64,000 nucleotides of DNA from Leifsonia williamsii (GCF_030433685.1 NZ_JAROCF010000001.1:2294001-2358000), one strand, 5' to 3'. Counted from the stretch's first letter, positions 1 through 12,732 are shown. Numbers and translations are program-made. Notes: generated by a model not told the origin, from the sequence alone.

Positions 1-366
1 CACGGCCATGCCGGTCGCGGTCAGCCAGCCGAAGAAGGCCGAGCCGAACTTCATGCCGCCGAACTCGCTCCGCTCGCGCGCGACGACGTCCTCGCGGAGC
101 GCGCGGCCGGAGGTGACGGGGGCGACGGTGGTGGCGTCGTCGGCGGCGACAGGGCGGTCGCCGACTGTGCGGGGCGTCTCGGTGACAGGACGGGTCTCGG
201 TGACGGGACGGGTCTGGTCGACGGGGCGGGTCTGGTCGACGGGGCGGGTCTCGGTGACGGGGCGCCGGTCGTCGACGGTCCGCCCGTCTCCCACGGTCCG
301 CTCATCTCCGACCGGCCGCTGCTGCTCCGGGATGCGCCGGTCGTCTGCGGGGATGCGATCGCTCAT
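1..366 (-). CDS. Partial repeat-bearing membrane protein
   Basis: The frame opens with ATG at 366 and stays open to the window edge, so only the first 122 residues are visible. An AGAGG ribosome-binding site lies upstream. The N-terminus is charged and Pro/Thr/Arg-rich, with five hexapeptide repeats of the type PV(T/D)(E/Q)TR at residues 36-65. Near the edge the sequence turns hydrophobic (MKFGSAFFGWLTATG), which suggests a disordered cytoplasmic tail followed by membrane helices. I do not recognise a specific family. It follows the gene at 500-1099 in the same direction. Confidence 0.75.
   Translation of the reverse strand, partial: MSDRIPADDRRIPEQQRPVGDERTVGDGRTVDDRRPVTETRPVDQTRPVDQTRPVTETRPVTETPRTVGDRPVAADDATTVAPVTSGRALREDVVARERSEFGGMKFGSAFFGWLTATGMAV
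172..261 (-). repeat. Five tandem 18-bp coding repeats
   Basis: Five consecutive 18-bp units encode PVTETR, PVDQTR, PVDQTR, PVTETR and PVTETP in the partial membrane protein. The units differ by a few bases and keep the reading frame, so copy number could vary without breaking the gene. Confidence 0.85.
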
Positions 367-499
367 GGTCGTGCCTCTTCCCGTTCGCCCGCTCGTGGCG
401 GGGTGGTCATCGGTCTGCGCGCAGCGTAGACGGATGCCGGAGGGGGATCGAGGAGGTGGACGGGGGCGGCATCCGGGGGTACGAACCGCGGCGCGAGCC

Positions 500-1099
500 C
501 TACGCCACCTCGTGCGGCATCGGCCCGTCGTCCAGCAGGAAGTCGAGCACCGCCGCCGTGTCGGTGCGCAGCTCCGCGCCGTGGCCGAGCCGCCAGGGCG
601 CGTCGATCGGCGCGAGCGTCCGGCCGGCGACGGCGGCGCGCACGCTGACCGGGGCGCGGGTGAGCGCGTAGAGCGCGATGCTGCCGGCGACCATCGGGTC
701 GAGGGCGGGCACCGGGCCGAGGGAGTGGCAGCGGGCCTCGGTGCGGACGACCTCCACCAGCTCCGCGATGCCGTTCGGGCCGCCCCCGGCCCGGCGCGCC
801 GCAGCGACTGCTGACAGCCGGACGAGCGTCGCGTCGACATCGGGCGACGCTCCCGCGACGCCATCGGCGACTCCCACCCGCCGGGCGAGCCGCTGCATCC
901 GCGTCGCCTCCAGCCGGTCGGCGAGAACCGCGAGCAGCGCCGCGTCCGAGGTGGTGAGCGTACCGGTGGAGGGGCCCGTCGCGCGTGCGACGAGCCCCTC
1001 CAGCCGGCCGGCCGTCAGCGCCCGCCAGTCGTTGCTCACGCCGGACTCGTCCACGGGTGGACGCTGGCTGAGCGGGAGGTAGCGGGAGAAGTCGGCCAT
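500..1099 (-). CDS. Hypothetical protein, 199 aa
   Basis: The 199-residue product is Ala/Leu/Arg-rich with no clear signal peptide or membrane segment. The middle (about residues 55-160) is predicted by eye to be helical. I recognise no family or catalytic motif. It starts 36 bases after the stop of the sugar permease in the same direction and could be the last gene of that transporter operon, but nothing in the protein ties it to sugar uptake. The start is ATG at 1099. Codon use matches its neighbours, which supports a real gene. Confidence 0.6.
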   Translation of the reverse strand: MADFSRYLPLSQRPPVDESGVSNDWRALTAGRLEGLVARATGPSTGTLTTSDAALLAVLADRLEATRMQRLARRVGVADGVAGASPDVDATLVRLSAVAAARRAGGGPNGIAELVEVVRTEARCHSLGPVPALDPMVAGSIALYALTRAPVSVRAAVAGRTLAPIDAPWRLGHGAELRTDTAAVLDFLLDDGPMPHEVA

Positions 1100-1135
1100 A
1101 TCGGGTGCGAGCCTACGGTGTCCGGGGCTGTGGCG

Positions 1136-2367
1136 TCAGCGGCCGCCCGAGCGGCGCTTGTTGTAGACGTCGAACGCCACCGCGAGCAGGAGCACGAAGC
1201 CCTTGACAGCCTGCTGCCACTCGATGCCGATGCCCATGATCGACATGCCGTTGTTGAGCACGCCGATGATGAGGCCACCGATGATCGCGCCGCCGATGGT
1301 GCCGACGCCGCCCTGCACCGCCGCGCCGCCGATGAACGCCGCCGAGATCGCCTCCAGCTCGAAGCCGTCTCCGGCCTTCGGGCCCGCCAGGTTGAGCCGC
1401 GCGGTGAACACCAGGCCGGCCAGCGCCGCGAGGAAGCCCATGTTGACGAACAGCCAGAAGGTCACGTTGCGCGTCTTGATGCCCGACAGCTCGGCCGCGT
1501 GGAGGTTGCCGCCGATCGCGTAGACATGGCGGCCGAACACCGAGCGGTTCATGATGATGCCGTAGATCAGCACCAGCACGGCGAGCACGATCAGGGTCAC
1601 CGGGATGCCCTTGAAGCTGGCGAGCGCGTAGGCGAACAGCGCGATGCCGGCCGAGACCAGCACGAGCTTGGTCACGAACCAGGCCAGCGGCTCCACGTCC
1701 TGGTTGTAGCTCTGCCGGCCGCGGCGCACGCGCACCTGCTGCACGACGAACGCGACGATGGCGAGCACGCCGACGCCGAGCGACAGCGGGTCGAGGTCCA
1801 TGTCGCCGAACAGGTCGGTGAGGAAGCCGTTGCCGAGCGCGCGGTACTCCGACGGGAAGGAGCCGATGTTGGCGTTGCCGAGCACGACGAGAGCGAGGCC
1901 GCGGAAGATCAGCATGCCCGCCAATGTCACGATGAACGCGGGTATGCCGACGTACGCGATCCAGAAGCCCTGCCAGGCTCCCACGACGGCGCCGACCGCC
2001 AGCGACAGGATGATCGAGAGCCACCAGGGCAGGCCCAGGTTGACCGCGAAGACGCCGGAGATGGCGCCGACGAAGGCGGCGATCGAGCCGACCGACAGGT
2101 CGATGTGACCGGCCACGATCACCATCACCATGCCGATGGCGAGGATGAGGATGTAGCCGTTCTGCACGATCAGGTTGGAGACGTTCTGCGGCCGGAGCAG
2201 GATGCCGCCGGTCAGGAACTCGAACAGCACCACCACGACCAGCAGGGCGAGGAAGATGCCGTTGCGCCCGAGGTCCGAGATCACGTGCTGGATGCGGCGC
2301 GTGAAGGCGTTGTCGGGCGGGTTGACGGCCGCTCCCGCCGCCGTCTCGCTGGTGTTGTCGACCTTGG

Positions 2368-2371
<4 letters not shown>
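1136..2371 (-). CDS. mmsB: Multiple monosaccharide ABC transporter permease
   Basis: This is the inner-membrane channel of a sugar ABC importer of the XylH/GguB/MmsB type, 411 residues with about ten hydrophobic segments. After an N-terminal cytoplasmic stretch comes the family-typical GHIDLSVGS loop (residues about 87-95), and a second loop contains [10 protein letters not shown], where the ATPase is expected to dock. The ATG at 2371 was chosen because it overlaps the ATPase stop codon by four bases (ATGA), showing translational coupling. It works with the ATPase at 2368-3897 and the binding protein at 3959-5080. The substrate (xylose, arabinose, galactose or similar) cannot be read from the sequence. 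Confidence 0.93.
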
Positions 2372-3897
<1,526 letters not shown>

Positions 3898-3958
3898 GTC
3901 GTATGCCTTTCTCCGGTGAAAGGCGGGCGGGGCGACCGGACGCCCCGCCCGCGGTCCG

Positions 3959-5080
3959 TCAACCCTTGATCTGGTCTTCGGTGTAGTAGCCGCCGTCGAC
4001 GAGGACCGACTGGATCTGGTCCTTGGTGACGATGACCGGGTCGAGCAGGTACGACGGGACGACCTTCTTGCCGTTGTCGTACGTCTTGGTGTCGTTGACC
4101 TCCGGCTTGTCGCCGCCGAGCACGGCCTTCGCCATCGACACGGCCTCCTTGGCGAGCTCGCGGGTGTCCTTGTAGATGGTCGCGTACTGCTCGCCGGACT
4201 CGATCGCCTTCACCGAGTCGAGCTCGGCGTCCTGGCCCGTGATCGCGGGGAAGGAGTCGCCAGTCGTGTAGCCGGCGTCGGTCAGAGCCGAGATGATGCC
4301 GCGGGAGAGGCCGTCGTAGGGGGAGAGCACGCCGTTGACCTTGGAGCCGTCGGAGTACGTCTTGGTGAGGATGTCCTCCATGCGGCTCTGCGCCACCTCG
4401 CCGTCCCAGCGGAGCGTCGCGACGGTGTTGAAGTCGGTCTGCTTGCTCTTGACGACCAGGGTGCCCTTGTCGAGGTACGGCTTCAGCGTGTCCATCGCGC
4501 CGTTGTAGAAGAACGTCGCGTTGTTGTCGTCGGGGCTCCCGGCGAACAGCTCGATGTTGAACGGGCCCTTCGGGGCGTCGGCCGCGGCCTTGCCCTCGAG
4601 GTCGGTGAGGCCGAGACCGGCCAGCAGCGAGTTCGCCTGCTGCACGCCGACCTTGTAGTTGTCGAAGGTGGCGTAGTAGTCGACGTTCTCGGAGTCGCGG
4701 ATCAGGCGGTCGTAGGCGATGACCTTGATGTCGCTGTCCGCGGCCTCCTGCAGGACGTTGGTCAGGGTCGTGCCGTCGATGGAGGCGATGATCAGGGCCT
4801 TGGCGCCCTTGGTGATCATGTTCTCGATCTGGGACACCTGGGTGGGGATGTCGTCCTCCGCGTACTGGAGGTCAACCTTGTACCCGGCCTCCTCGAGCTG
4901 CTTCTTGACGTTGTTTCCGTCGGCGATCCAGCGCTCCGACGACTTGGTGGGCATCGCGACCCCGATGAGGCCGCCGTCGCCTCCGCCGGACGATCCCGAC
5001 GAGGAGGAGCATGCCGCGAGCGACAGGGCGATGGCGCCGGTGGCCAGGCCGGCTGTGATGAGGCGGGTGAGCTTGCGCAC
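3959..5080 (-). CDS. chvE: ChvE-like sugar-binding lipoprotein
   Basis: This is the extracytoplasmic periplasmic-binding-like component of the sugar importer, 373 residues. The signal peptide ends in a lipobox (SLAAC, Cys24) followed by a Ser/Gly linker, so it should be lipid-anchored outside the membrane. The mature part starts with [15 protein letters not shown] and contains AYDRLIRDS and [10 protein letters not shown], typical of ChvE/xylose-binding type proteins. It is the first gene of the operon, downstream of LacI-type operator sequences at 5120-5143. The ChvE group name refers to sequence type; the actual sugar is unknown. Confidence 0.92.
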   Translation of the reverse strand: MRKLTRLITAGLATGAIALSLAACSSSSGSSGGGDGGLIGVAMPTKSSERWIADGNNVKKQLEEAGYKVDLQYAEDDIPTQVSQIENMITKGAKALIIASIDGTTLTNVLQEAADSDIKVIAYDRLIRDSENVDYYATFDNYKVGVQQANSLLAGLGLTDLEGKAAADAPKGPFNIELFAGSPDDNNATFFYNGAMDTLKPYLDKGTLVVKSKQTDFNTVATLRWDGEVAQSRMEDILTKTYSDGSKVNGVLSPYDGLSRGIISALTDAGYTTGDSFPAITGQDAELDSVKAIESGEQYATIYKDTRELAKEAVSMAKAVLGGDKPEVNDTKTYDNGKKVVPSYLLDPVIVTKDQIQSVLVDGGYYTEDQIKG

Positions 5081-5119
5081 TGTGTGTCCTTCTCCGTTGA
5101 ATGCAGTGGTGTCATGCCG

Positions 5120-5143
5120 TGTGAGCGGTCACATGAGCGCTCA
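5120..5143. promoter_or_regulatory. LacI-family operators before the sugar operon
   Basis: Two dyads sit 40-63 bases upstream of the binding-protein start: TGTGAGCGGTCACA (5120-5133, imperfect) and TGAGCGCTCA (5134-5143, perfect). The second matches the TGAGCGCTAA site in front of the divergently placed lacI gene, so the same regulator probably controls both promoters. Binding itself is inferred. Confidence 0.7.
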
Positions 5144-5208
5144 CATGCGGACGATGTTCGCCTATCCGACCCGATCGTGTCAACTGCGGATTCGGCGCGG
5201 CGGGCGGC

Positions 5209-5265
5209 AGCGGGGTCCCGACACGCCGTCACGCGCGCGTCGCGACGGCGTGTCGGGACCCCGCT
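5209..5265 (-). terminator. Perfect 22-bp hairpin at the lacI stop
   Basis: The arms 5209-5230 and 5244-5265 are perfectly complementary over 22 bp around a 13-base loop. The lacI stop codon (5264-5266) lies at the edge of one arm. No T-run follows, as is common for GC-rich actinobacterial terminators. It would end the lacI transcript before the sugar-operon promoter. Confidence 0.7.
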
Positions 5266-6286
5266 AGAGCTGGCGGGCCGGGCCGGTGGAGGCGCGCACG
5301 ATCAGCTCGGGCGCGGCGAACGGCTCGTCGGGGGCCGGGCGGTCCTCGATCGCGGCGAGCAGGGCCGCGATCGTGCGCCTCCCGACCTCGCCGAAGTCCT
5401 GCCGGATCGTCGTGAGCGCCGGCACGTAGAACTCCGCCTCCGGCACGTCGTCGAAGCCGATGACGCTGACCTCCTCCGGCACGCGGATGCCCGCCTCGTA
5501 CAGCGCCCGGATCAGCCCCAGTGCCATATGGTCGTTGCCGGCGAAGATCGCGGTGAACGACCGGGCGCTGATCAGGTCGCGGCCGACGCGGTACCCGCGC
5601 GCGGCGCTCCAGTCGCCGAGGAGCGGCGGCCGCGTCTCCAGGTCGGCGTCGGACATCTCGCGCAGGTACCCGGTCATCCGTGCCTCCGCCTCGATCCAGT
5701 CCTGCGGGCCGGCGAGGTGCACGATCTCGGTGTGGCCGAGGTCGATCAGGTGCCGCACGGCCCGGCGGGCGCCCTCGATCTGGTCGGCGCCGAGGGCGGT
5801 GGGCGAGAGGGCGGGGGAGGCCTGGAGGGTGAAGTGCGGGATGCGCAGCCCTGCCGCCTCGATCACCCGCGTCACGCGGATCTGCGGCGCGATGACGACG
5901 AGCCCCTCGACGCCCTGCTGCAGCAGATAGCCCAGCCCGGCGCGGATCGAGTCCTCGTCATGGCCGTCGATGTTGACGGTGACCGAGAGGTACCCGGCCG
6001 CGCGCGCCTCCACCTCGATCGCCTTGATGCTCGACGCCGGGCCCCACAACACGCTCTCGGAGGTGAGGATGCCGACCGTGCGGGTACGGCTGGTCACCAG
6101 CGCCCTGGCGGCGGAGCTGGGCCGGTAGTCGAGCTCGTCCATCGCGGCGAGCACGCGATCCCTGGTCTCCGCCCGCAGGCTGGGATGGTCGTTGAGCACG
6201 CGCGACACCGTCTGGTGCGACACGCCCGCGGCGCGCGCGACGTCGTAGATCGTCGGGGCGCGCTCCGTCGGCGGCGACTCGGACAT
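5264..6286 (-). CDS. LacI-family regulator of the sugar operon
   Basis: This 340-residue repressor has the N-terminal LacI helix-turn-helix (TIYDVARAAGVSHQTVSRVL) followed by a periplasmic-binding-like effector domain. It lies directly upstream of the sugar transporter operon in the same direction and is very likely its regulator, with a sugar as effector. The ATG at 6286 was preferred over the in-frame TTG at 6307 because AGAGAG lies at proper spacing before it and the domain begins soon after. A TGAGCGCTAA palindrome at 6344-6353 implies autoregulation. Confidence 0.92.
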   Translation of the reverse strand: MSESPPTERAPTIYDVARAAGVSHQTVSRVLNDHPSLRAETRDRVLAAMDELDYRPSSAARALVTSRTRTVGILTSESVLWGPASSIKAIEVEARAAGYLSVTVNIDGHDEDSIRAGLGYLLQQGVEGLVVIAPQIRVTRVIEAAGLRIPHFTLQASPALSPTALGADQIEGARRAVRHLIDLGHTEIVHLAGPQDWIEAEARMTGYLREMSDADLETRPPLLGDWSAARGYRVGRDLISARSFTAIFAGNDHMALGLIRALYEAGIRVPEEVSVIGFDDVPEAEFYVPALTTIRQDFGEVGRRTIAALLAAIEDRPAPDEPFAAPELIVRASTGPARQL

Positions 6287-6343
6287 GCACGGCAACTCTC
6301 TGCTCAAGCTACTGGTGCGATCACCCTAGAGGATTCAGCCGTG

Positions 6344-6353
6344 TGAGCGCTAA
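6344..6353. promoter_or_regulatory. LacI-type operator in the lacI promoter
   Basis: TGTGAGCGCTAACG (6342-6355) contains the dyad TGAGCGCTAA, nearly identical to the perfect site TGAGCGCTCA before the sugar operon. It is about 58 bases upstream of the lacI start. Confidence 0.65.
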
Positions 6354-6416
6354 CGCCGGTCGTGCGACACGCACCCATGGGGCATCTCGCATCCGGGATC
6401 GAGGCGGTGCAGGCGC

Positions 6417-7322
6417 CTACTCGTCCGCCTCCTCGCGCTTGCCGCGCATGACGAGCAGCGGGTCCGGCCGCTTGACGACCTTCGTGTCCTTGCCGTCGTA
6501 GTCGAACTGGGTGAGGAAGTAGCGCATGGCGTTGATGCGGGCGCGCTTCTTGTCGTTGGAGCGGATGATCGTCCAGGGCGCATACCGGCGGTCGGTGCGG
6601 CGGAACATCTCCTCCTTCGCTGCGGTGTAGTCGTCCCAGCGGTCGAGCGAGGCGAGGTCCATCGGCGAGAGCTTCCAGCGCCGCACCGGGTCGAGCTGGC
6701 GGATGGCGAAGCGGGTGCGCTGCTCCGTGCGCGAGACCGAGAACCAGAACTTCGTGAGGTGGATGCCGGAGTCGACCAGCATCTTCTCGAACGCCGGCGC
6801 CTGGCCCATGAACTGCTCGTACTCCTCGTCCGTGCAGAAGCCCATCACCCGCTCCACCCCGGCCCGGTTGTACCAGGAGCGGTCGAACATCACGATCTCG
6901 CCCGCGGTCGGCAGGTGCTGGATGTAGCGCTGGAAGTACCACTGTCCGCGCTCGCGGTCGCTCGGCTTCGACAGCGCGACCACGCGGGAGGTGCGCGGGT
7001 TGAGGTGCTCGGTGAACCGCTTGATGGTTCCGCCCTTGCCGGCCGCGTCCCTGCCCTCGAACACGATCACCGCGCGACGGTCGTTGTCCTCCAGCCAGTA
7101 CTGGAACTTCAGCAGCTCGACCTGCAGCTTGTACTTCTCGACCTCGTACGCCTCGCGGCTCATCCGCTCCTCGTACGGGTACCCCTCCTGCCAGGTGTAG
7201 ACGGGGTTGCCCTGCGGGTCGATCAGGTCGGGGTCGGGGGTGTGCCCGCCCTGCACGGTGTACCCGCGCGCCCGCAGATCCTCGATGTACTCGCGGAGGT
7301 CGGTGGCGGGGATGTCGGGCAC
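6417..7322 (-). CDS. ppk2: Polyphosphate kinase 2
   Basis: PPK2 enzymes move phosphate between polyphosphate and nucleoside di- or triphosphates. The 301-residue protein shows the complete one-domain PPK2 layout: the loop FEGRDAAGKGGTIKR as Walker A, VMFDRSWYNRAGVERVMGF carrying the Walker B Asp and neighbouring Arg residues, and the C-terminal RYAPWTIIRSNDKKRARIN lid region. The start is GTG at 7322 with GGAGG eight bases upstream. Class I (NDP-phosphorylating) seems likely from the length, but donor and nucleotide preference cannot be read off. It stands alone, convergent to nothing obvious. Confidence 0.93.
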   Translation of the reverse strand: MPDIPATDLREYIEDLRARGYTVQGGHTPDPDLIDPQGNPVYTWQEGYPYEERMSREAYEVEKYKLQVELLKFQYWLEDNDRRAVIVFEGRDAAGKGGTIKRFTEHLNPRTSRVVALSKPSDRERGQWYFQRYIQHLPTAGEIVMFDRSWYNRAGVERVMGFCTDEEYEQFMGQAPAFEKMLVDSGIHLTKFWFSVSRTEQRTRFAIRQLDPVRRWKLSPMDLASLDRWDDYTAAKEEMFRRTDRRYAPWTIIRSNDKKRARINAMRYFLTQFDYDGKDTKVVKRPDPLLVMRGKREEADE

Positions 7323-7475
7323 GGGGCGGGCCTCCTGGTCGGTGCTCGGGTGTGTTGGTCCGGGTCGGATGGCCCGGAGCGTACCACCGGCAGGTGCACG
7401 GCAGACGACCGGGAAACGCTCTATAGCCGTTCAGCGCGTCACCGATGCATGATGCGCCTGAGAGAGGGAGGCACG

Positions 7476-7874
7476 ATGTCCGAGATCAAGGCAACGGGGT
7501 GGGTCAGCTGGGCCTATTTCGCCGCCGTCATGCTGTTCATCGGCGCGGCGATCGACATCTTCTACGGGATCATGGCGATCATCGGGCCGAACACCGCCTA
7601 CTTCGTGGGCGCGAACGGCACGGCGAGCTTCAACGTGGCCGCATGGGGATGGTGGGCGCTGATCATCGGCGTCGGCCTGCTGCTCGCCGGCATCTTCCTG
7701 CTGCGCGGGGCGATGTGGGCGCGCGTCTTCGCGGTCGTGGTGGCGGCGCTCAACGCGGTCACGCAGCTGATGTCGCTGCCCGCGCAGCCGTGGTGGTCGA
7801 TCGTCATGGTCGGCATCGACGTGCTGGTCATCTACGCGGTGACGGTGCACGGGAGGGAACTGAAGGCGGCGTAG
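7476..7874 (+). CDS. Four-helix membrane protein (DUF7144-like)
   Basis: This 132-residue protein has about four hydrophobic segments and no cleavable signal. The opening GWVSWAYFAAVMLFIGAAI and the WALIIGVGLLLAGIFLL segment resemble the small actinobacterial DUF7144 membrane proteins of unknown role. The ATG at 7476 was chosen over upstream ATGs because GGGAGG sits at ideal spacing. It is followed by the DUF1905 gene after 17 bases in the same direction. Confidence 0.8.
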   Translation: MSEIKATGWVSWAYFAAVMLFIGAAIDIFYGIMAIIGPNTAYFVGANGTASFNVAAWGWWALIIGVGLLLAGIFLLRGAMWARVFAVVVAALNAVTQLMSLPAQPWWSIVMVGIDVLVIYAVTVHGRELKAA

Positions 7875-7891
7875 GGCGTATCCTCCCCGCC

Positions 7892-8179
7892 ATGGAGATG
7901 CGCTTCCGCGGGGAGCTCTGGTACTGGCGCGGGCCGGCGCCGTTCCACTTCGTGACGGTTCCGGAGGGGGAGGCCGAGCTGATCTCCGAGGTCGCGCCGC
8001 GCGTCACCTACGGCTGGGGGATGATCCCGGTGCGGCTGCGCATCGGCCGCACCGAGGTCACCACCTCGCTCTGGCCGAAGGACGGCGGCTACATCGTTCC
8101 GGTGAAGAAGCGCGTTCAGGAGGCAGAGGGCCTGGAGCTGGGGGATGTGGTGGAGGTGCGGCTCCGGATCGACGCCTGA
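7892..8179 (+). CDS. DUF1905 domain protein
   Basis: The 95-residue product is a single DUF1905 domain: it opens with FRGELWYWRGPAPFHFVTVP and ends with a beta-rich GGYIVPVKKRVQEAEGLELGD block. The family is widespread in actinobacteria, often fused to or next to YdeI-like domains, and has no proven biochemical function. Its last 64 bases overlap the end of the convergent XRE regulator. Confidence 0.85.
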   Translation: MEMRFRGELWYWRGPAPFHFVTVPEGEAELISEVAPRVTYGWGMIPVRLRIGRTEVTTSLWPKDGGYIVPVKKRVQEAEGLELGDVVEVRLRIDA

Positions 8180-9018
8180 GCCGCCTCCCCGTCTCCCTCG
8201 ACCTCCTCGCGCTCTTCGCGCAGCCGCTGCAGCGCTCGTTCGCTCGCCGAGCCGGGGGCCGCGTGGTAGATGACGAGCAGCTGGCCGTCGGAGCCGCCGA
8301 CGGGGAGCTTCTCGCGGCTGAGCTCGAGCATCCCGGCGCGCGGATGCAGCATGCGGGCCGTGCCGCCGCCGAGTCCGCGGACGTCGTGGCGGGCCCACAG
8401 CCTCCGGAAGTGCTCGCTCGCCAGCGACAGCTCGCCGACCAGTTGCGCGATGCGGGGGTCCTCCGCGGCGCCGGTGCCGATGGAGGCGCGGAAGCTCGCG
8501 ATCAGCCCCGCGGTCGCCTGCTCCCAGTCCGGGTACAGCTCGCGCTCGGCCGGGTCGAGGAACACCGAGCGGAGGCGGTTCTCGCCGGGCCGCAGCGCGG
8601 GGGAGAGGGCGGTCGCGAGGTCGTTGGCCGCGAGCACGTCGAACATGCGGTCCTCGACGAACGCCGGCAGGCCGACCACCTCGAGCAGCTGGCGGATGCC
8701 CGCCGGCACCGCCTTCCGCTGCGACGGTCGCGCGCGCACCGGCGAGGCGGCGGCGAGTCCGAGCAGGTACTGCGTCGCCGCCGCATCGAGACCGTAGACG
8801 CGCGCCAGGGCCTCCAGCACCTGTGGCGAGGGGTGGCGGTCGCGGCCCTGCTCGAGCCGCAGGTAGTAGTCGGCGCTGATACCGGCGAGCGTCGCGACCT
8901 CCTCCCGCCGCAGCCCCGGCGTGCGGCGCACGCCCGTGACGCGCAGGCCGACGGTCGCCGGATCGACCTGCTCGCGCCGGGCGCGCAGGTACTCGCCGAG
9001 GGGGTTGGAGGGGCTCAC
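8116..9018 (-). CDS. XRE regulator with MmyB-like ligand domain
   Basis: This 300-residue DNA-binding protein has an N-terminal helix-turn-helix (GLRREEVATLAGISADYYLR, residues about 30-55) and a C-terminal MmyB-like PAS-fold domain (VEDRMFDVLAANDLATALSP through HPRAGMLELSREKLPV). This class is usually encoded next to an oxidoreductase, and here it is divergent from an aldo/keto reductase 120 bases away, which is its likely target. The start is GTG at 9018. The final Ser/Thr-rich tail lies over the end of the DUF1905 gene and may be dispensable. Confidence 0.88.
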   Translation of the reverse strand: MSPSNPLGEYLRARREQVDPATVGLRVTGVRRTPGLRREEVATLAGISADYYLRLEQGRDRHPSPQVLEALARVYGLDAAATQYLLGLAAASPVRARPSQRKAVPAGIRQLLEVVGLPAFVEDRMFDVLAANDLATALSPALRPGENRLRSVFLDPAERELYPDWEQATAGLIASFRASIGTGAAEDPRIAQLVGELSLASEHFRRLWARHDVRGLGGGTARMLHPRAGMLELSREKLPVGGSDGQLLVIYHAAPGSASERALQRLREEREEVEGDGEAAQASIRSRTSTTSPSSRPSAS

Positions 9019-9137
9019 CCGGCCGAGTCTAGGTCGGTGCGGCCCGCGCCAGCCAGGGCCCCCGCACCCCCAGTCACCTCGGGACCAGGATGCGCGGGGC
9101 ACTCCCTGCCCGCGCCGGCCGCGCGCAGGCTGGACGC

Positions 9138-11601
<2,464 letters not shown>

Positions 11602-11615
11602 AGGGGAGTGACGGC

Positions 11616-12062
11616 ATGAGCTCTGCGGACCTCCAGAACCTCTACCAGCAGGTGATCCTCGACCACGCGCGCGAGAAGCACGGCTACGGCCTGCGGCCCG
11701 ACGCGGCGGCGAGCTCGCACCAGTACAACCCGACCTGCGGCGACGAGGTGACGGTCGCCGTCCATCCCGCCGCCGACGGCCGGGTCGCCGCGATCAGCTG
11801 GGAGGGCCACGGCTGCTCGATCTCGACCGCGTCGGCGTCGCTCCTCAGCGACCTCGTGCACGACGTCGAGCCGGAGCGCGTGACGGAGGCGGTCGCCGCC
11901 TTCCGCGAGCTGATGCACTCCAAGGGCGCGCTCGAGGGCGACGAGGAGGTGCTGGGCGACGCGGTCGCGCTGGCCGGCGTCTCCAAGTACGTGACCCGGG
12001 TGAAGTGCGCGATGCTGCCGTGGGTGGCGCTGGAGGACGCGCTGGCGAAGGCGTCGGTCTGA
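11616..12062 (+). CDS. sufU: SufU Fe-S assembly sulfurtransferase
   Basis: SufU is a zinc-dependent acceptor of persulfide sulfur from SufS. The 148-residue protein keeps the ligand set in NPTCGDEV (Cys41, Asp43), GHGCSIS and VKCAMLPW, and the insertion typical of SufU over IscU. The start is ATG at 11616 with AGGGGAG upstream. It directly follows sufS and should be cotranscribed. Confidence 0.94.
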   Translation: MSSADLQNLYQQVILDHAREKHGYGLRPDAAASSHQYNPTCGDEVTVAVHPAADGRVAAISWEGHGCSISTASASLLSDLVHDVEPERVTEAVAAFRELMHSKGALEGDEEVLGDAVALAGVSKYVTRVKCAMLPWVALEDALAKASV

Positions 12063-12094
12063 GCCGGTCGCGCTGAGCCGGTCCGCCCGTTGCG

Positions 12095-12376
12095 CTATGG
12101 CACCGGCGCCAGGTCGACCTCGTCGGCGATGCAGACGAGGGCCGCGGGGAGCGACGGGAACGTCGTCCCGTAGACCAGCCCGGACGGTCCCGCCGCTGTC
12201 CAGGCCGTCCCGCCGCGGCTCACCCGGCCGACGAGGTACCTGCGGTGCCCGCCGAGCACCTGGCGCTGCGCGATCGGCAGCGTCAGCGGGAACGCGTACA
12301 CGTCGCCCTGGGGGCTGACGACCAGCTCCCAGCGGGCGCGTCCCGGGTTGTGCTTGCTCGTGAAGATGCGCGACAT
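12095..12376 (-). CDS. Hypothetical protein, 93 aa
   Basis: This small beta-rich protein opens MSRIFTSKHNPGRARWELV and contains WTAAGPSGLVYGTTFPSLPAA. It has no signal peptide, membrane segment or catalytic motif, and I recognise no family. It is convergent with sufU and precedes the repeat-rich gap at 12377-12732. Confidence 0.6.
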   Translation of the reverse strand: MSRIFTSKHNPGRARWELVVSPQGDVYAFPLTLPIAQRQVLGGHRRYLVGRVSRGGTAWTAAGPSGLVYGTTFPSLPAALVCIADEVDLAPVP

Positions 12377-12480
12377 GATCGACCGTTTCTACCGCGCCGT
12401 GCGGGACCGTCGCCACGAACATGACGGCCTGTTGCGCGGGCGTCACGGAGCGTCACGCGCGCTTGACGGACCGCGGGTGA

Positions 12481-12580
12481 CATTCGTGCCGAATGTGTGG
12501 AATGCGGGCGCCGAACCCTGCATTCGTGCCGAATGTGTGGAATGCGGGCGCCGAACCCTGCATTCGTGCCGAATGTGTGG
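12481..12580. repeat. 2.5 copies of a 40-bp direct repeat
   Basis: Two exact 40-bp copies (12481-12520 and 12521-12560) and a 20-bp third start (12561-12580) occur in the gene-free stretch 12377-12732. Each unit begins CATTCGTGCCGAATG, which contains the small dyad ATTCG-N3-CGAAT. No credible gene spans it. Confidence 0.95.
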
Positions 12581-12621
12581 AGCGGGCGCGCCGGAACACG
12601 CATCCCGGCCGAGCGCCGTCA

Positions 12622-12697
12622 GCGACACCGCGGTGTCGCCAATTGGCGCAAATGTCGGGATACCGACAGCGAGAACCGCGATTCGGCGCAAATGTCG
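12622..12697. repeat. 18-bp palindrome plus paired direct repeat
   Basis: GCGACACCGCGGTGTCGC at 12622-12639 is a perfect palindrome. It is followed by two near-identical elements, ATTGGCGCAAATGTCG (12642-12657) and ATTCGGCGCAAATGTCG (12681-12697), in direct orientation. They sit downstream of the marR gene in the gap 12377-12732 and could mark its terminator or protein-binding sites. Confidence 0.85.
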
Positions 12698-12732
12698 CAC
12701 AGCCGCGGGCGGACGGGCAGGCGGCGCCGACG

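Noticed and set aside
12481..12580. CRISPR array
   Set aside because: The 40-bp units abut directly with no variable spacers, and no cas gene is present.
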